DNA of 13,700 nt from an uncultured Collinsella sp. (GCA_900555355.1 USKV01000014.1:1-13700); one strand, 5' to 3'. Shown: positions 1 through 6,468, numbered from the stretch's first letter. Numbers and translations are program-made. The notes: a model not told the origin generated them from the letters alone.

Positions 1-4
1 TGAC

Positions 5-33
5 TAGTCGTTTAAGAACGTCCCCAACGACTA
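5..33. repeat. Short perfect hairpin with a GAACGTCCCC loop
   Basis: Perfect 8-bp inverted arms, TAGTCGTT (5-12) and AACGACTA (26-33), enclose a 13-nt loop carrying GAACGTCCCC. The same 10-mer recurs at 12979-12988, also in non-coding DNA, so it may belong to a dispersed extragenic repeat family. No gene is visible anywhere in 1-323; this is the first of four inverted repeats in that stretch. Confidence 0.5.
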
Positions 34-50
34 TCTGGGCAAACGTCCAA

Positions 51-85
51 ACCGCCGTAAGGGAGTTGCCTTCCCTCGTGGCGGT
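51..85. repeat. Imperfect terminator-like hairpin
   Basis: The arms ACCGCC...GGGA and TCCC...GGCGGT form an imperfect stem around a short loop. Neither strand has a T-tract directly after it, so a Rho-independent terminator call is weak. The ACCGCC/GGCGGT arms resemble those of the real terminator at 246-286, which suggests a duplicated or decayed copy. It could also be the 3' terminator of a gene lying left of the window. Confidence 0.35.
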
Positions 86-102
86 CTTCTAGCAGAAAAA
101 CC

Positions 103-221
103 AAGTGAGTAGGCTTTTTGCAGAAGGCCGAGCACGCCCCAAAACGACATAGCTCTGACCTGCGGTTTTATTGAGCATTTGTCGCGATGTGCTCGGCAGG
201 TTCAAAAAAGTCTACTCACTT
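103..221. repeat. 119-bp nested inverted repeat
   Basis: The outer arms are 33 nt each. Positions 103-135 begin AAGTGAGTAG and end GCCGAGCAC; positions 189-221 are their near reverse complement, with mismatches in the middle of the arm. Inside, CGACATAGCTC (145-155) pairs with GAGCATTTGTCG (173-184). The apical loop carries TGACCTGCGGTTT (156-168), a 13-mer that recurs at 4575-4587. There is no open reading frame. The structure fits a small palindromic mobile repeat (MITE- or REP-like) or a structured RNA; sequence alone does not decide between them. Confidence 0.6.
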
Positions 222-245
222 GTATCTGAGACGCACCAGATTGGC

Positions 246-286
246 AAAAACCGCCGCGAAAGGGCCCCTGGTCCCTTCGCGGCGGT
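246..286 (-). terminator. Rho-independent terminator of the ABC operon
   Basis: A 14-bp GC-rich stem (250-264 against 273-286, one bulged A) with a short loop is followed on the minus strand by TTTTT (complement of 246-250). It lies about 40 bp past the permease stop codon, the expected place for the end of the two-gene transcript. Confidence 0.85.
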
Positions 287-323
287 CATACGCCTCTGAT
301 TTTGCGACGATTTTGCCCGCTTG

Positions 324-2561
324 TTACTCGCTGTAGCGGGTGGCGATGGCGGCTCGCACCATGCCGGTGCTCATAAGGTAGGTCACCAGGAAGTAGCCAC
401 CGTATGCTGCCAGGAAGATTGCACAGGTGAGGCTCACGGTGCCGCCGATGCTCATATTTCCGAAAATGCTCACCAGCTCGATGATCACCTTAAGTGCCAC
501 AAAGGAGTGCGCCAGGCCCACTGCCAGCGGGAACAGGAAGAATACCGCTTGCTGCGCCATCACCGAATGACGAATCTGGCGGTCCTCACAGCCGATCTGT
601 GCCAGCACACGATAGCTGCGGCTGCCGTCGGCCACGTTGGAGAGTTGCTGGATCGACAGAATCGCCGCGCATGCAACGACCAATACAAAGCCGATGTAGA
701 TGGCTAGGTAGCTAATAAGACCGTTCATTTGCGCTGCTTGCGCGTACATCTCGGAGCGTGTGATGAAGGTTCCCCACGACCCCGGCTCCTTGCCGTCAAC
801 GAGCAGATTGTCGAGCACAGTGTATTTAATGCTCTCGTCTGCCTCGGTCGTATCCATCCCCTGTTTGTAGTTAACGAGCAGGCTACTGGAATACGGCTGC
901 AGATTAAGTTGGGACAACAGTTCGTCGGCAACGACGACGGTACCCCCATTACTGTCCATCGCCGAGTTGGCGATGGCCGCCGTATCTTCGTCCGACTTAT
1001 CGGTTGCGGGCTTGAGCGTATGCCCGCCCAAGGTAAGGGCATGGCCGCCAGCCATATACTTGGTGTACAGGTCGACCAGCTCGCCGCCCATATCACACGT
1101 GAGCAGATACTGGTCGTGACCGATGTGCACCGGCTCCTTGCCCATCATCTGGCGCAGTTTGTTGTACTGACTTGCCGGCGTCACAGACAGGCCTGTCATG
1201 TCGGCATTGCTACCCCCGAACGCCTTGGGAAGCTTTTCGCCCATGGTCTTGCACATCTCACTTGGGGTCACCGAAGGATCCGAGCCGCCAAGCGGGTAAC
1301 TCAGATACGAATCGATCTGCACATGCTCACCGGCAACATCGGCGATATTGACCTTCTTGCCGGTCTCGTCGTTGTTGTCCGCCGACTTGCCTTTAATACC
1401 GTCTGCAACGTTATCGGGGTCGACACGATCGCCGTGCCATGCGGAGTACAAATCGACCGTACTATCGGCCAGCACCATTCGATCGGCCTCAGACGGATTG
1501 AAAGACTCTTTGTAGAAGTCGAGCGTATCGGGCGTGTAATAGACATACGTCTGCGACATGTCGGCCGGATTATAGCGCTCCAGATTCTCGTTCATCACGT
1601 TGGCAATCGACATACCGCACGTCACCGAGGTGATGGCCAAAAACAGGAGCATCGCGATGACGCCCATCGAAAAGCACACCGTGTTGACCTTGGCCGCAAG
1701 CTGGCGCACGGTAAACATATTGAGGCCGCGCCAATACACGCTGCGCAGGCTCTGCAGCAGCTTAATGAGCATGCCCGAGAGTCCCCAGAACAGGGCAAAA
1801 GTGCCCACGGTAACCATAGCGGTCGTAATACCAAACTGGTTCATGGCCTCTTGCAGCTTGCTGTCCGTCGCGGTTAGCGGGAACCCATCACGTAGCAGAC
1901 GGTAATAGGCCACGCCCACAAGCACCACGCCCACGGCAAAAATGGCAATCGCAATCCAGGGGTTGCGTGTCTTGATGCTCTCGTTGCGACGCTCGGCACC
2001 CATAAGCTCGATGAGTTTGGTACGACGCACGGCGCGAAGGTTCAGCAGTAGCGTGAGCACAAACATCACGAGCATGCAGGCAAGGGTCAGGCTGAACGCA
2101 TGCACCGAGAAAAAGAAGTGGAAATTGGCGATCTGTGTCTTAAAGAGCGAGGCCGTAAAGAACGTCATGAGCTGGGAGAGTCCCACACCCAGCACAATGC
2201 CGGCGACAAAGGCGCCGACCGAGACAATCACCGTCTCGAGCGCCATGATCGTGGCGACGCGCCCGCGCCCCATGCCGAGCACCTGGTACAGGCCAAACTC
2301 CTTCTTGCGGCGTTTCATGATGAAGTTATTGGCATACACCATCAAAAAGGCCATGACACCGGCCAAAAAGTACGTCAGGTCGCCGAGCATGCTGCCCATA
2401 ACCTGTGCCAAGCCCTTTTCATCGATGCCGGCGATGTCGACCTGCATCGAGATGGTGTTAAAGGCATAGAAGACCGTGACGCCCAGGGTGAGCGTCAAAA
2501 GGTAGACGAGGTAGTCGCGGCCGGCGCGGCGGACGTTGCCCCAAGCGAGTTTACAGAGCAT
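324..2561 (-). CDS. BceB/FtsX-type ABC transporter permease
   Basis: This is the membrane subunit of an ABC transporter of the kind that exports or senses cationic peptide antibiotics (BceAB/YtsCD group). From the start used here the protein has about 745 residues. Hydrophobic segments near 17-36, 60-78, 104-131, 151-176, 201-221, 245-268 and 294-318 are followed by an extracellular region of roughly 290 residues and then three more segments near 615-637, 669-692 and 706-729. This is the 10-TM layout with a large outer domain after TM7. The N-terminus (KLAWGNVRRAGRDYLVYLLT) is typical of the family. ATG at 2561 is preferred over GTG at 2573 because GGTGAGG lies 6-7 nt before it. Either way the gene overlaps the end of the ATPase gene, implying translational coupling. 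The outer domain seems larger than in classical BceB. The exported substrate cannot be read from the sequence. Confidence 0.9.
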   Translation of the reverse strand: MLCKLAWGNVRRAGRDYLVYLLTLTLGVTVFYAFNTISMQVDIAGIDEKGLAQVMGSMLGDLTYFLAGVMAFLMVYANNFIMKRRKKEFGLYQVLGMGRGRVATIMALETVIVSVGAFVAGIVLGVGLSQLMTFFTASLFKTQIANFHFFFSVHAFSLTLACMLVMFVLTLLLNLRAVRRTKLIELMGAERRNESIKTRNPWIAIAIFAVGVVLVGVAYYRLLRDGFPLTATDSKLQEAMNQFGITTAMVTVGTFALFWGLSGMLIKLLQSLRSVYWRGLNMFTVRQLAAKVNTVCFSMGVIAMLLFLAITSVTCGMSIANVMNENLERYNPADMSQTYVYYTPDTLDFYKESFNPSEADRMVLADSTVDLYSAWHGDRVDPDNVADGIKGKSADNNDETGKKVNIADVAGEHVQIDSYLSYPLGGSDPSVTPSEMCKTMGEKLPKAFGGSNADMTGLSVTPASQYNKLRQMMGKEPVHIGHDQYLLTCDMGGELVDLYTKYMAGGHALTLGGHTLKPATDKSDEDTAAIANSAMDSNGGTVVVADELLSQLNLQPYSSSLLVNYKQGMDTTEADESIKYTVLDNLLVDGKEPGSWGTFITRSEMYAQAAQMNGLISYLAIYIGFVLVVACAAILSIQQLSNVADGSRSYRVLAQIGCEDRQIRHSVMAQQAVFFLFPLAVGLAHSFVALKVIIELVSIFGNMSIGGTVSLTCAIFLAAYGGYFLVTYLMSTGMVRAAIATRYSE

Positions 2562-3336
2562 CGGAGCCCTCACCGCCCATCATGGCAACGACCTCCATAA
2601 TGCGGTCGAAGAACTCTCGGCGGTCGGTGTCGCCGCGGCGCAGCTCGGTGAAGATCTTGCCGTCGCGAATAAACAGCACACGGCTCGTGTAACTGGCGGC
2701 AAAGCTGTCGTGCGTGACCATGAGCACGGTGGCACGTAGGCGGCGGTTAAGGGCCTCTAGGCTCTCGAGCAGCAGGCGAGCGCTCTTGGAATCGAGGGCG
2801 CCGGTGGGCTCGTCGGCCATGATCATGGTGGGGTCGGTGACGAGCGCGCGAGCCGCGGCAACGCGCTGCTGCTGACCGCCGGACATCTGGTAGGGATACT
2901 TGTCGAGCACCTGACTGATGGACAGGCGTGCTGCCACATCCTGCACGCGGGTCGAGATCTCTGCCGAGTTTGTACGGGCGATGGTGAGCGGCAGGGCGAT
3001 GTTCTCGCGTGCCGTGAGCGTATCGAGCAGGTTGGAGTCCTGGAAGATAAAGCCGAGCTCCTCGCGGCGGAACTGCGAGAGCTTGGCCTGCTTCATGCGC
3101 GTCACGTCCTGACCGTTAATGCGGATCGTGCCGCTCGTGGCGCTATCGATGGTCGACACACAGTTGAGCAACGTCGACTTGCCCGAGCCCGAAGCGCCCA
3201 TGATGCCCACGAACTCACCGCGGTTGACGGTAAAGCTGACGTCGTTGAGCGCACGGGTCACGTTGCCCAGCGCTCCATATACCTTTTCGAGATGCGCGAC
3301 CTCCAGTACCGGGGTCGCCATGTGCGTGGTTTGCAT
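2551..3336 (-). CDS. ABC transporter ATP-binding protein (BceA/MacB-like)
   Basis: This is the cytoplasmic ATPase that should power the permease encoded directly downstream. It has 261 residues and all catalytic motifs: Walker A GASGSGKST (47-55), Q-loop Q99, signature MSGGQQQR (151-158), Walker B MIMADEP with D175 and E176, D-loop ALD (180-182), and switch H209. The GALDSKS segment after Walker B is typical of the LolD/MacB/BceA group. The start at 3336 is supported by AAAGGA 6 nt upstream; an internal ATG at 3321 has no better signal. The gene is first in a two-gene leftward operon and its stop overlaps the permease start. BceAB-type modules often sit beside a BceRS sensor kinase and regulator pair, but neither neighbour here is one. 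A 34-bp dyad lies just upstream. Confidence 0.95.
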   Translation of the reverse strand: MQTTHMATPVLEVAHLEKVYGALGNVTRALNDVSFTVNRGEFVGIMGASGSGKSTLLNCVSTIDSATSGTIRINGQDVTRMKQAKLSQFRREELGFIFQDSNLLDTLTARENIALPLTIARTNSAEISTRVQDVAARLSISQVLDKYPYQMSGGQQQRVAAARALVTDPTMIMADEPTGALDSKSARLLLESLEALNRRLRATVLMVTHDSFAASYTSRVLFIRDGKIFTELRRGDTDRREFFDRIMEVVAMMGGEGSDAL

Positions 3337-3348
3337 ACCGAGTCCTTT

Positions 3349-3382
3349 CTTGCGATTAGTCTACGGCATCTATAGTCGCAAG
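3349..3382. promoter_or_regulatory. Dyad upstream of the ABC operon, possible operator
   Basis: Perfect 7-bp arms, CTTGCGA (3349-3355) and TCGCAAG (3376-3382), flank a 20-bp centre that is itself partly symmetric (TTAG and CTATAG). It lies 13 bp before the ATPase start codon, just behind the ribosome-binding site. This position fits an operator or a leader hairpin controlling the exporter. No convincing -35/-10 pair was found. Confidence 0.4.
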
Positions 3383-3407
3383 AAGACGAGTCGGCTACCA
3401 TCGATAT

Positions 3408-3448
3408 GGCTTACGCTTGCCTTACCGTTGTGTAAGGTACGGGTAGCC
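3408..3448. promoter_or_regulatory. Imperfect dyad before the NUDIX-Vsr gene
   Basis: CCTTAC (3420-3425) and GTAAGG (3432-3437) form a perfect inner inverted repeat. GGCT (3408-3411) and AGCC (3445-3448) extend it imperfectly. It lies about 40 bp before the TTG start of the plus-strand gene, in the divergent spacer shared with the ABC operon. It could be an operator or part of the 5' leader. Evidence is symmetry and position only. Confidence 0.3.
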
Positions 3449-3484
3449 ACCCTGTTATGTTTTGATGTTGAGGGAGGACTCCTG

Positions 3485-4471
3485 TTGAAGACTGTTCATG
3501 TTGCCGCTGGGATCATTCGCAAGGAAGGATCTGACGAGCTGCTTGCCGTGCAGCGCGGCTACGGCGACATGCAGGGACTTTGGGAGTTCCCCGGCGGCAA
3601 GCTCATGCGCGGCGAGACGCCCGAGGACGCCGTGCGACGCGAACTTATGGAAGAGCTGCAGGTCAAAGTCACCAACCTGTGTGATTTCTATACCGTTGAG
3701 TATGACTACCCCGATTTTCATCTCTCCATGGAGTGCTACTACTGCTCGCTGGCTAAAGAGTCTGGCGAGCCCCAGAAGCACGACCGCCAGCTCGATATCC
3801 GCTGGATTCCGCGCACCTCGCTTGCCACGGTGGAATGGATGCCCGCCGACAAGGGACTTATCGATGCGCTGATTGAGTTGAAGGAAGATCGGCTTGAGGC
3901 TAACGGCGCCAACGACACCGAGTCCACCACAGCCGACGAGCCCGTTACCAAACCCAAGCGCAAAGCCAAGCGCCGCAGCAAAAAGCGCCCCAAGCCCGGC
4001 CTGCTGGACGGCATCGACACCTCGGACCTTTCCGCTGACGAGCGTGAGCTCGTGCGCCGTCGCGCCGCCATCAAAAAGTCCATGAAGGGCAACAAGCGTG
4101 CGAACACCAAGCCCGAGCTGCTCGTTCGCCAGCGCCTGCGCGCCGCAGGCCTTACGGGATACCGTCTGGAATGGAAGGTGCCCGGAAAACCCGACATCGC
4201 CTTCCCCGGGCGCAAGATCGCCATCTTCGTCAACGGCTGCTTTTGGCACCGCTGCCCCAAGTGCAACCCTAGCCAGCCCAAGCGCAACGTTGAGTTTTGG
4301 GAGGCAAAGTTCCGTCGCAACGTCGAGCGCGACCGCGCTGCCGTGGCAGCACTCACTCAAATGGGCTGGACACCCATAACCATCTGGGAATGTGAGCTCA
4401 AGAAAGACCGCATCGACGCCACGATGGAAAAGGTCATCGAGCAGGTGCGCACTGCAGAGCCGCAGCGCTAG
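3485..4471 (+). CDS. NUDIX hydrolase-Vsr endonuclease fusion
   Basis: One uninterrupted 328-residue frame carries two DNA-maintenance domains. Residues 1-135 are a MutT-like NUDIX hydrolase. The NUDIX box runs from G38 to V60 with E44, R52, E53, E56 and E57 in place; Q59 replaces the usual Gly. Such enzymes hydrolyse oxidised or non-canonical dNTPs. Residues 140-175 are a Lys/Arg-rich linker. Residues 190-325 match Vsr, which nicks beside T:G mismatches: TKPE with E211, PGKPDIAF with candidate catalytic D237, NGCFWHRCPKC (250-260), and WEC with C303 as a likely zinc ligand. TTG at 3485 is chosen because GGGAGGA lies 6 nt upstream and the frame has no Met before the NUDIX box core. Both domains look intact. 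Vsr usually accompanies a cytosine-5 methylase, and none is in the window. Activity of either half is inferred from motifs. Confidence 0.9.
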   Translation: MKTVHVAAGIIRKEGSDELLAVQRGYGDMQGLWEFPGGKLMRGETPEDAVRRELMEELQVKVTNLCDFYTVEYDYPDFHLSMECYYCSLAKESGEPQKHDRQLDIRWIPRTSLATVEWMPADKGLIDALIELKEDRLEANGANDTESTTADEPVTKPKRKAKRRSKKRPKPGLLDGIDTSDLSADERELVRRRAAIKKSMKGNKRANTKPELLVRQRLRAAGLTGYRLEWKVPGKPDIAFPGRKIAIFVNGCFWHRCPKCNPSQPKRNVEFWEAKFRRNVERDRAAVAALTQMGWTPITIWECELKKDRIDATMEKVIEQVRTAEPQR

Positions 4472-4569
4472 GAGCGAGCCGTCCACACGCCCCGCACGTC
4501 CGCGCCACATCCGCACCACAAACCTTAGAAAGCCCTTAAGCTCAAAACCTTTCAAGAGTGTTACTCGAT

Positions 4570-4621
4570 GGCTTTGACCTGCGGTTTCATCGTAACATCA
4601 AACCAGGTTAAGCCTTTCTTT
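4570..4621 (+). terminator. Imperfect terminator after NUDIX-Vsr
   Basis: The left arm 4570-4587 (GGCTT, ACCTG, GGTTT) pairs with 4600-4614 (AAACC, AGGT, AAGCC) with small bulges, and TTTCTTT follows on the plus strand. It lies about 100 bp past the stop codon. The left arm contains TGACCTGCGGTTT, also found in the loop of the repeat at 103-221, so it may instead be a copy of a dispersed repeat. Nothing else was seen in 4472-4569. Confidence 0.5.
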
Positions 4622-4725
4622 AGCGCTTCTTTGCGACAGCCGCGGCATAATACTGCCAACGCACGGGACCTAGCAGCACACCCCGTGCGCAACCTTTTGG
4701 TGGACATCGAGGAGGCCGCATAAGC

Positions 4726-4935
4726 ATGCATTCTTCCAACGACGCAGCACAGCAGCCATCCCTAAATCATGCAAACCTTTTCTCCTTCCCCCCGACACAG
4801 AGAGACGGCCTCCTCGACTCCCCCACCACAGAAGCAAAACGCTCTGCAGACCAACACCTCAACCTGCAGACATCCTTCGAAAAACTCCAAGCCTCACTAG
4901 ACCAGGCATTCCCCAACCAAGCCCGGGCATACTAA
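4726..4935 (+). CDS. Possible small hypothetical protein (69 aa)
   Basis: This short frame encodes a polar, Gln/Ser/Pro-rich protein with no recognisable domain, signal peptide or membrane segment. Support is limited to a good GAGGAGG ribosome-binding site, about 10 nt before the ATG, and a moderately biased codon pattern. The C-terminal half (about residues 45-65) could form an amphipathic helix. It stands alone between the NUDIX-Vsr terminator and a repeat-rich spacer. It may be a real small gene or a chance frame in GC-rich DNA, and no function is proposed. Confidence 0.35.
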   Translation: MHSSNDAAQQPSLNHANLFSFPPTQRDGLLDSPTTEAKRSADQHLNLQTSFEKLQASLDQAFPNQARAY

Positions 4936-4970
4936 TCCCCCATCAGCAAAGAAGCCCTAACGCCCCATAC

Positions 4971-5156
4971 TTTCCGCCCCAACGCCACAAGGGCGATCGA
5001 GCAGGACGGCTTGGGCGGGTCCCCGTACTTAGTTTCCAAAATCATTCCGCAGCGCGAAGGCTTCTTATTATTTTCCGCCCTAACGCCACAAGGGCGACGA
5101 CCTCGAGTAGGTCAACCTGGGAGGGACGAGGGCTTAGTTCACCAATCTTTCCGCAG
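4971..5156. repeat. Two degenerate tandem units of about 100 bp
   Basis: Two blocks recur in the same order. The first is a 26-bp block at 4971-4996 and 5072-5097, differing at one position, built around AACGCCACAAGGGCGA. The second is a looser block of about 24 bp beginning CTTAGTT and ending TTCCGCAG at 5028-5052 and 5133-5156. Spacing is 101-105 bp, so this looks like an old tandem duplication. A fragment, GCCCTAACGCC at 4954-4964, may be a third copy. CGCCC/GGGCG within the first block forms a small hairpin. No coding potential is evident in 4936-5276. Confidence 0.65.
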
Positions 5157-5243
5157 GGGGCAAAAAGCCTCGCCGCACGAAGTGCGCAGCGAGGCTTTTT
5201 GCATGCCCGAGGACGATTGGGGAACTAAGCCCTCGTCCCTCCC
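5119..5243. repeat. 125-bp near-perfect palindrome
   Basis: The outer arms 5119-5147 and 5215-5243 are 29 nt each and complementary at 28 of 29 positions. Inner arms GCAAAAAGCCTCGC (5160-5173) and GCGAGGCTTTTTGC (5189-5202) are perfect, and CGCAC/GTGCG (5174-5178, 5182-5186) closes a GAA loop. Only short unpaired stretches (5148-5157 and about 5207-5214) interrupt the stem. The left arm is shared with the second unit of the neighbouring tandem repeat. This is far longer than a terminator needs. Confidence 0.8.
5158..5206. terminator. Strong bidirectional terminator hairpin
   Basis: The central hairpin of the long palindrome has a GC-rich stem bordered by AAAAA on one side and TTTTT on the other, so it can terminate transcripts arriving from either side. 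Its main client is probably the aldolase gene, whose stop codon lies about 70 bp away on the minus strand. Confidence 0.75.
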
Positions 5244-5276
5244 CGGGATATATAGCGAGTCGGAGTACCCTTGCTG

Positions 5277-6134
5277 TTACTCTGCTTTGCCCACAGAGTT
5301 GAGGTTGGTCATGCGGATCTTAACCAGCTCGGTGATCTCACGCATGCCCTCCTTGGCCGGCTTCTTGGGGTCGAAGCAGGCGGGGTTCTCGGCCATGTAG
5401 GCCATGAAGCCCTTGGTGTAGGCCTGACGCAGCTCGGTGGCGTAGTTGACCTTGCAGATACCGTTCTTCACGGCCTCGGCAACCTGCTCATCGGGCACAC
5501 CGGAGGTGCCGTGCAGAACCAGCGGCACGTCGACGGCGTCGCGGATGGCCTTGACCACGGACTGCTCGATGTGCGGATCGCTCGTGTACACACCGTGGCT
5601 GGTGCCAACGCCAATAGCCAGCGAGGTGCAGCCAGTGCGCTCGACGAACTCCTTGGCCTCGGCCGGATCGGTGTAGGGGCTCTCGCCCTCAACCGCGGGA
5701 CCGTCGTCCTCCTTGCCGCCAACCTTACCAAGCTCAGCCTCGACGGGCACGCCCATGGCGCGGCCAGCATCGGCGACGGACTTGGTCAGAGCGATGTTGT
5801 CCTCGAAGGACTCGTGCGAGCCGTCGATCATGACAGAGGTGTAGCCCGTGCGGAAAGCCTGCATGCAGCGGTCATAGCCATCGCCGTGATCGAGGTGCAG
5901 AGCGACGGGCACGGAAGCGCGCTCGGCGGCAGCCTTGACCATGCCGTAGAAGTAGTCCAGACCAGCGGTCTTGATGGTGCCCGGGGTGGTCTGCATGATG
6001 ACGGGGGACTTGGTCTCCTCGGCAGCGGCCAGAACGGCCATAACAAACTCGAGGTTCTCGACGTTGAACGCGCCGACGGCGTAGTGGCCGGCCTGAGCGT
6101 CCTTGAGCATCTTTTCGGTGGTAACAAGTGCCAT
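5277..6134 (-). CDS. Class II ketose-bisphosphate aldolase (GatY/Fba-like)
   Basis: A zinc-dependent aldolase that cleaves a ketose 1,6-bisphosphate into dihydroxyacetone phosphate and glyceraldehyde 3-phosphate in the cytoplasm. The 285-residue length fits class IIB. LHLDHGD gives catalytic D82 and zinc ligand H83; VEAELG gives E134; GTSHG gives ligand H180; VLHGTSG gives ligand H208 with the phosphate-binding loop; N230 lies in KVNYATEL. HG-x-SG and the ATEL tail of that motif resemble tagatose-bisphosphate aldolases GatY/KbaY more than glycolytic Fba, but a fructose role cannot be excluded. The ATG at 6134 is chosen because it starts the conserved N-terminus (MALVTTEKMLKDA) and has AGAGGAG about 9 nt upstream; the frame stays open 47 codons further without support. 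It is divergent from a DeoR-family gene, suggesting inducible sugar control. Confidence 0.93.
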   Translation of the reverse strand: MALVTTEKMLKDAQAGHYAVGAFNVENLEFVMAVLAAAEETKSPVIMQTTPGTIKTAGLDYFYGMVKAAAERASVPVALHLDHGDGYDRCMQAFRTGYTSVMIDGSHESFEDNIALTKSVADAGRAMGVPVEAELGKVGGKEDDGPAVEGESPYTDPAEAKEFVERTGCTSLAIGVGTSHGVYTSDPHIEQSVVKAIRDAVDVPLVLHGTSGVPDEQVAEAVKNGICKVNYATELRQAYTKGFMAYMAENPACFDPKKPAKEGMREITELVKIRMTNLNSVGKAE

Positions 6135-6468
6135 GAGCGTTTGCTCCTCTCCCTCGCCCGCATCTGGACATCGGGCGTAGTTGTTCACAAGGCGTTTTAC
6201 CTTGCGTTTTACTGCGCTCATTGTATGAAATTCAGCGGCTTTACACGCGCGAGATATTGAGCCCATGCAGGTCAATACAGTCGTTTTTGAAAAGTAAACG
6301 GAAGGAATTTGAGCAGAGTGGACATGTTCGATATTGAATTTTAGGCGTTCAGCGTCTTTCTTTTATAGAAAAGATAAGTAATCGAAAGGTGTTTTCTTAC
6401 TCAAAAAGAAAATGAACGAAAATAGAGTCAACACAATTCCTGCAAATTTTGCCGAGAATGGAGCAGCT
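6135..6468. promoter_or_regulatory. AT-rich divergent control region, aldolase/deoR
   Basis: No gene is evident in this spacer of about 330 bp, which is much more AT-rich than its surroundings between about 6280 and 6415. It contains the GCGTTTTAC direct repeats (listed separately), a CGTTT/AAACG dyad near 6283-6300, a perfect dyad TCTTTT-ATAG-AAAAGA at 6358-6373, and a TTTTCTT/AAGAAAA dyad at 6392-6413 that covers the upstream alternative ATG of the regulator. TATAGA (6364-6369) could be a -10 for deoR, but no good -35 was found. Confidence 0.45.
6192..6225 (-). promoter_or_regulatory. GCGTTTTAC direct repeats at a putative aldolase promoter
   Basis: GCGTTTTAC occurs at 6192-6200 and again at 6204-6212, a 12-bp period. 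Just upstream on the minus strand, TACAAT (complement of 6220-6225) is a plausible -10, which would put the repeats at and just past the transcription start of the aldolase gene, a repressor position. The divergent DeoR-family protein is the natural candidate. The -35 is weak, and binding is inferred from position. Confidence 0.45.

Noticed and set aside
729..1877. Long plus-strand frame (382 codons) inside the permease gene
   Set aside because: It is antisense to a clear family member, has no recognisable domain, and reflects the GC-biased third positions of the real gene.
3391..3484. Clear -35/-10 promoter for the NUDIX-Vsr gene
   Set aside because: TATGTT at 3456-3461 could be a -10, but no acceptable -35 lies at the right distance, so only the dyad was listed.
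3485..4471. Reading the Vsr half as evidence of a restriction-modification locus
   Set aside because: No methylase, specificity subunit or second nuclease lies within the window; the neighbours are an exporter and a repeat-rich spacer.
3455..4555. Long minus-strand frame (366 codons) across the NUDIX-Vsr gene
   Set aside because: Antisense shadow; the plus strand encodes two intact domains with a good ribosome-binding site.
6135..6275. 47-residue N-terminal extension of the aldolase
   Set aside because: It is not part of the family, and the internal ATG at 6134 has AGAGGAG upstream and starts the conserved sequence; the extension covers the probable promoter.
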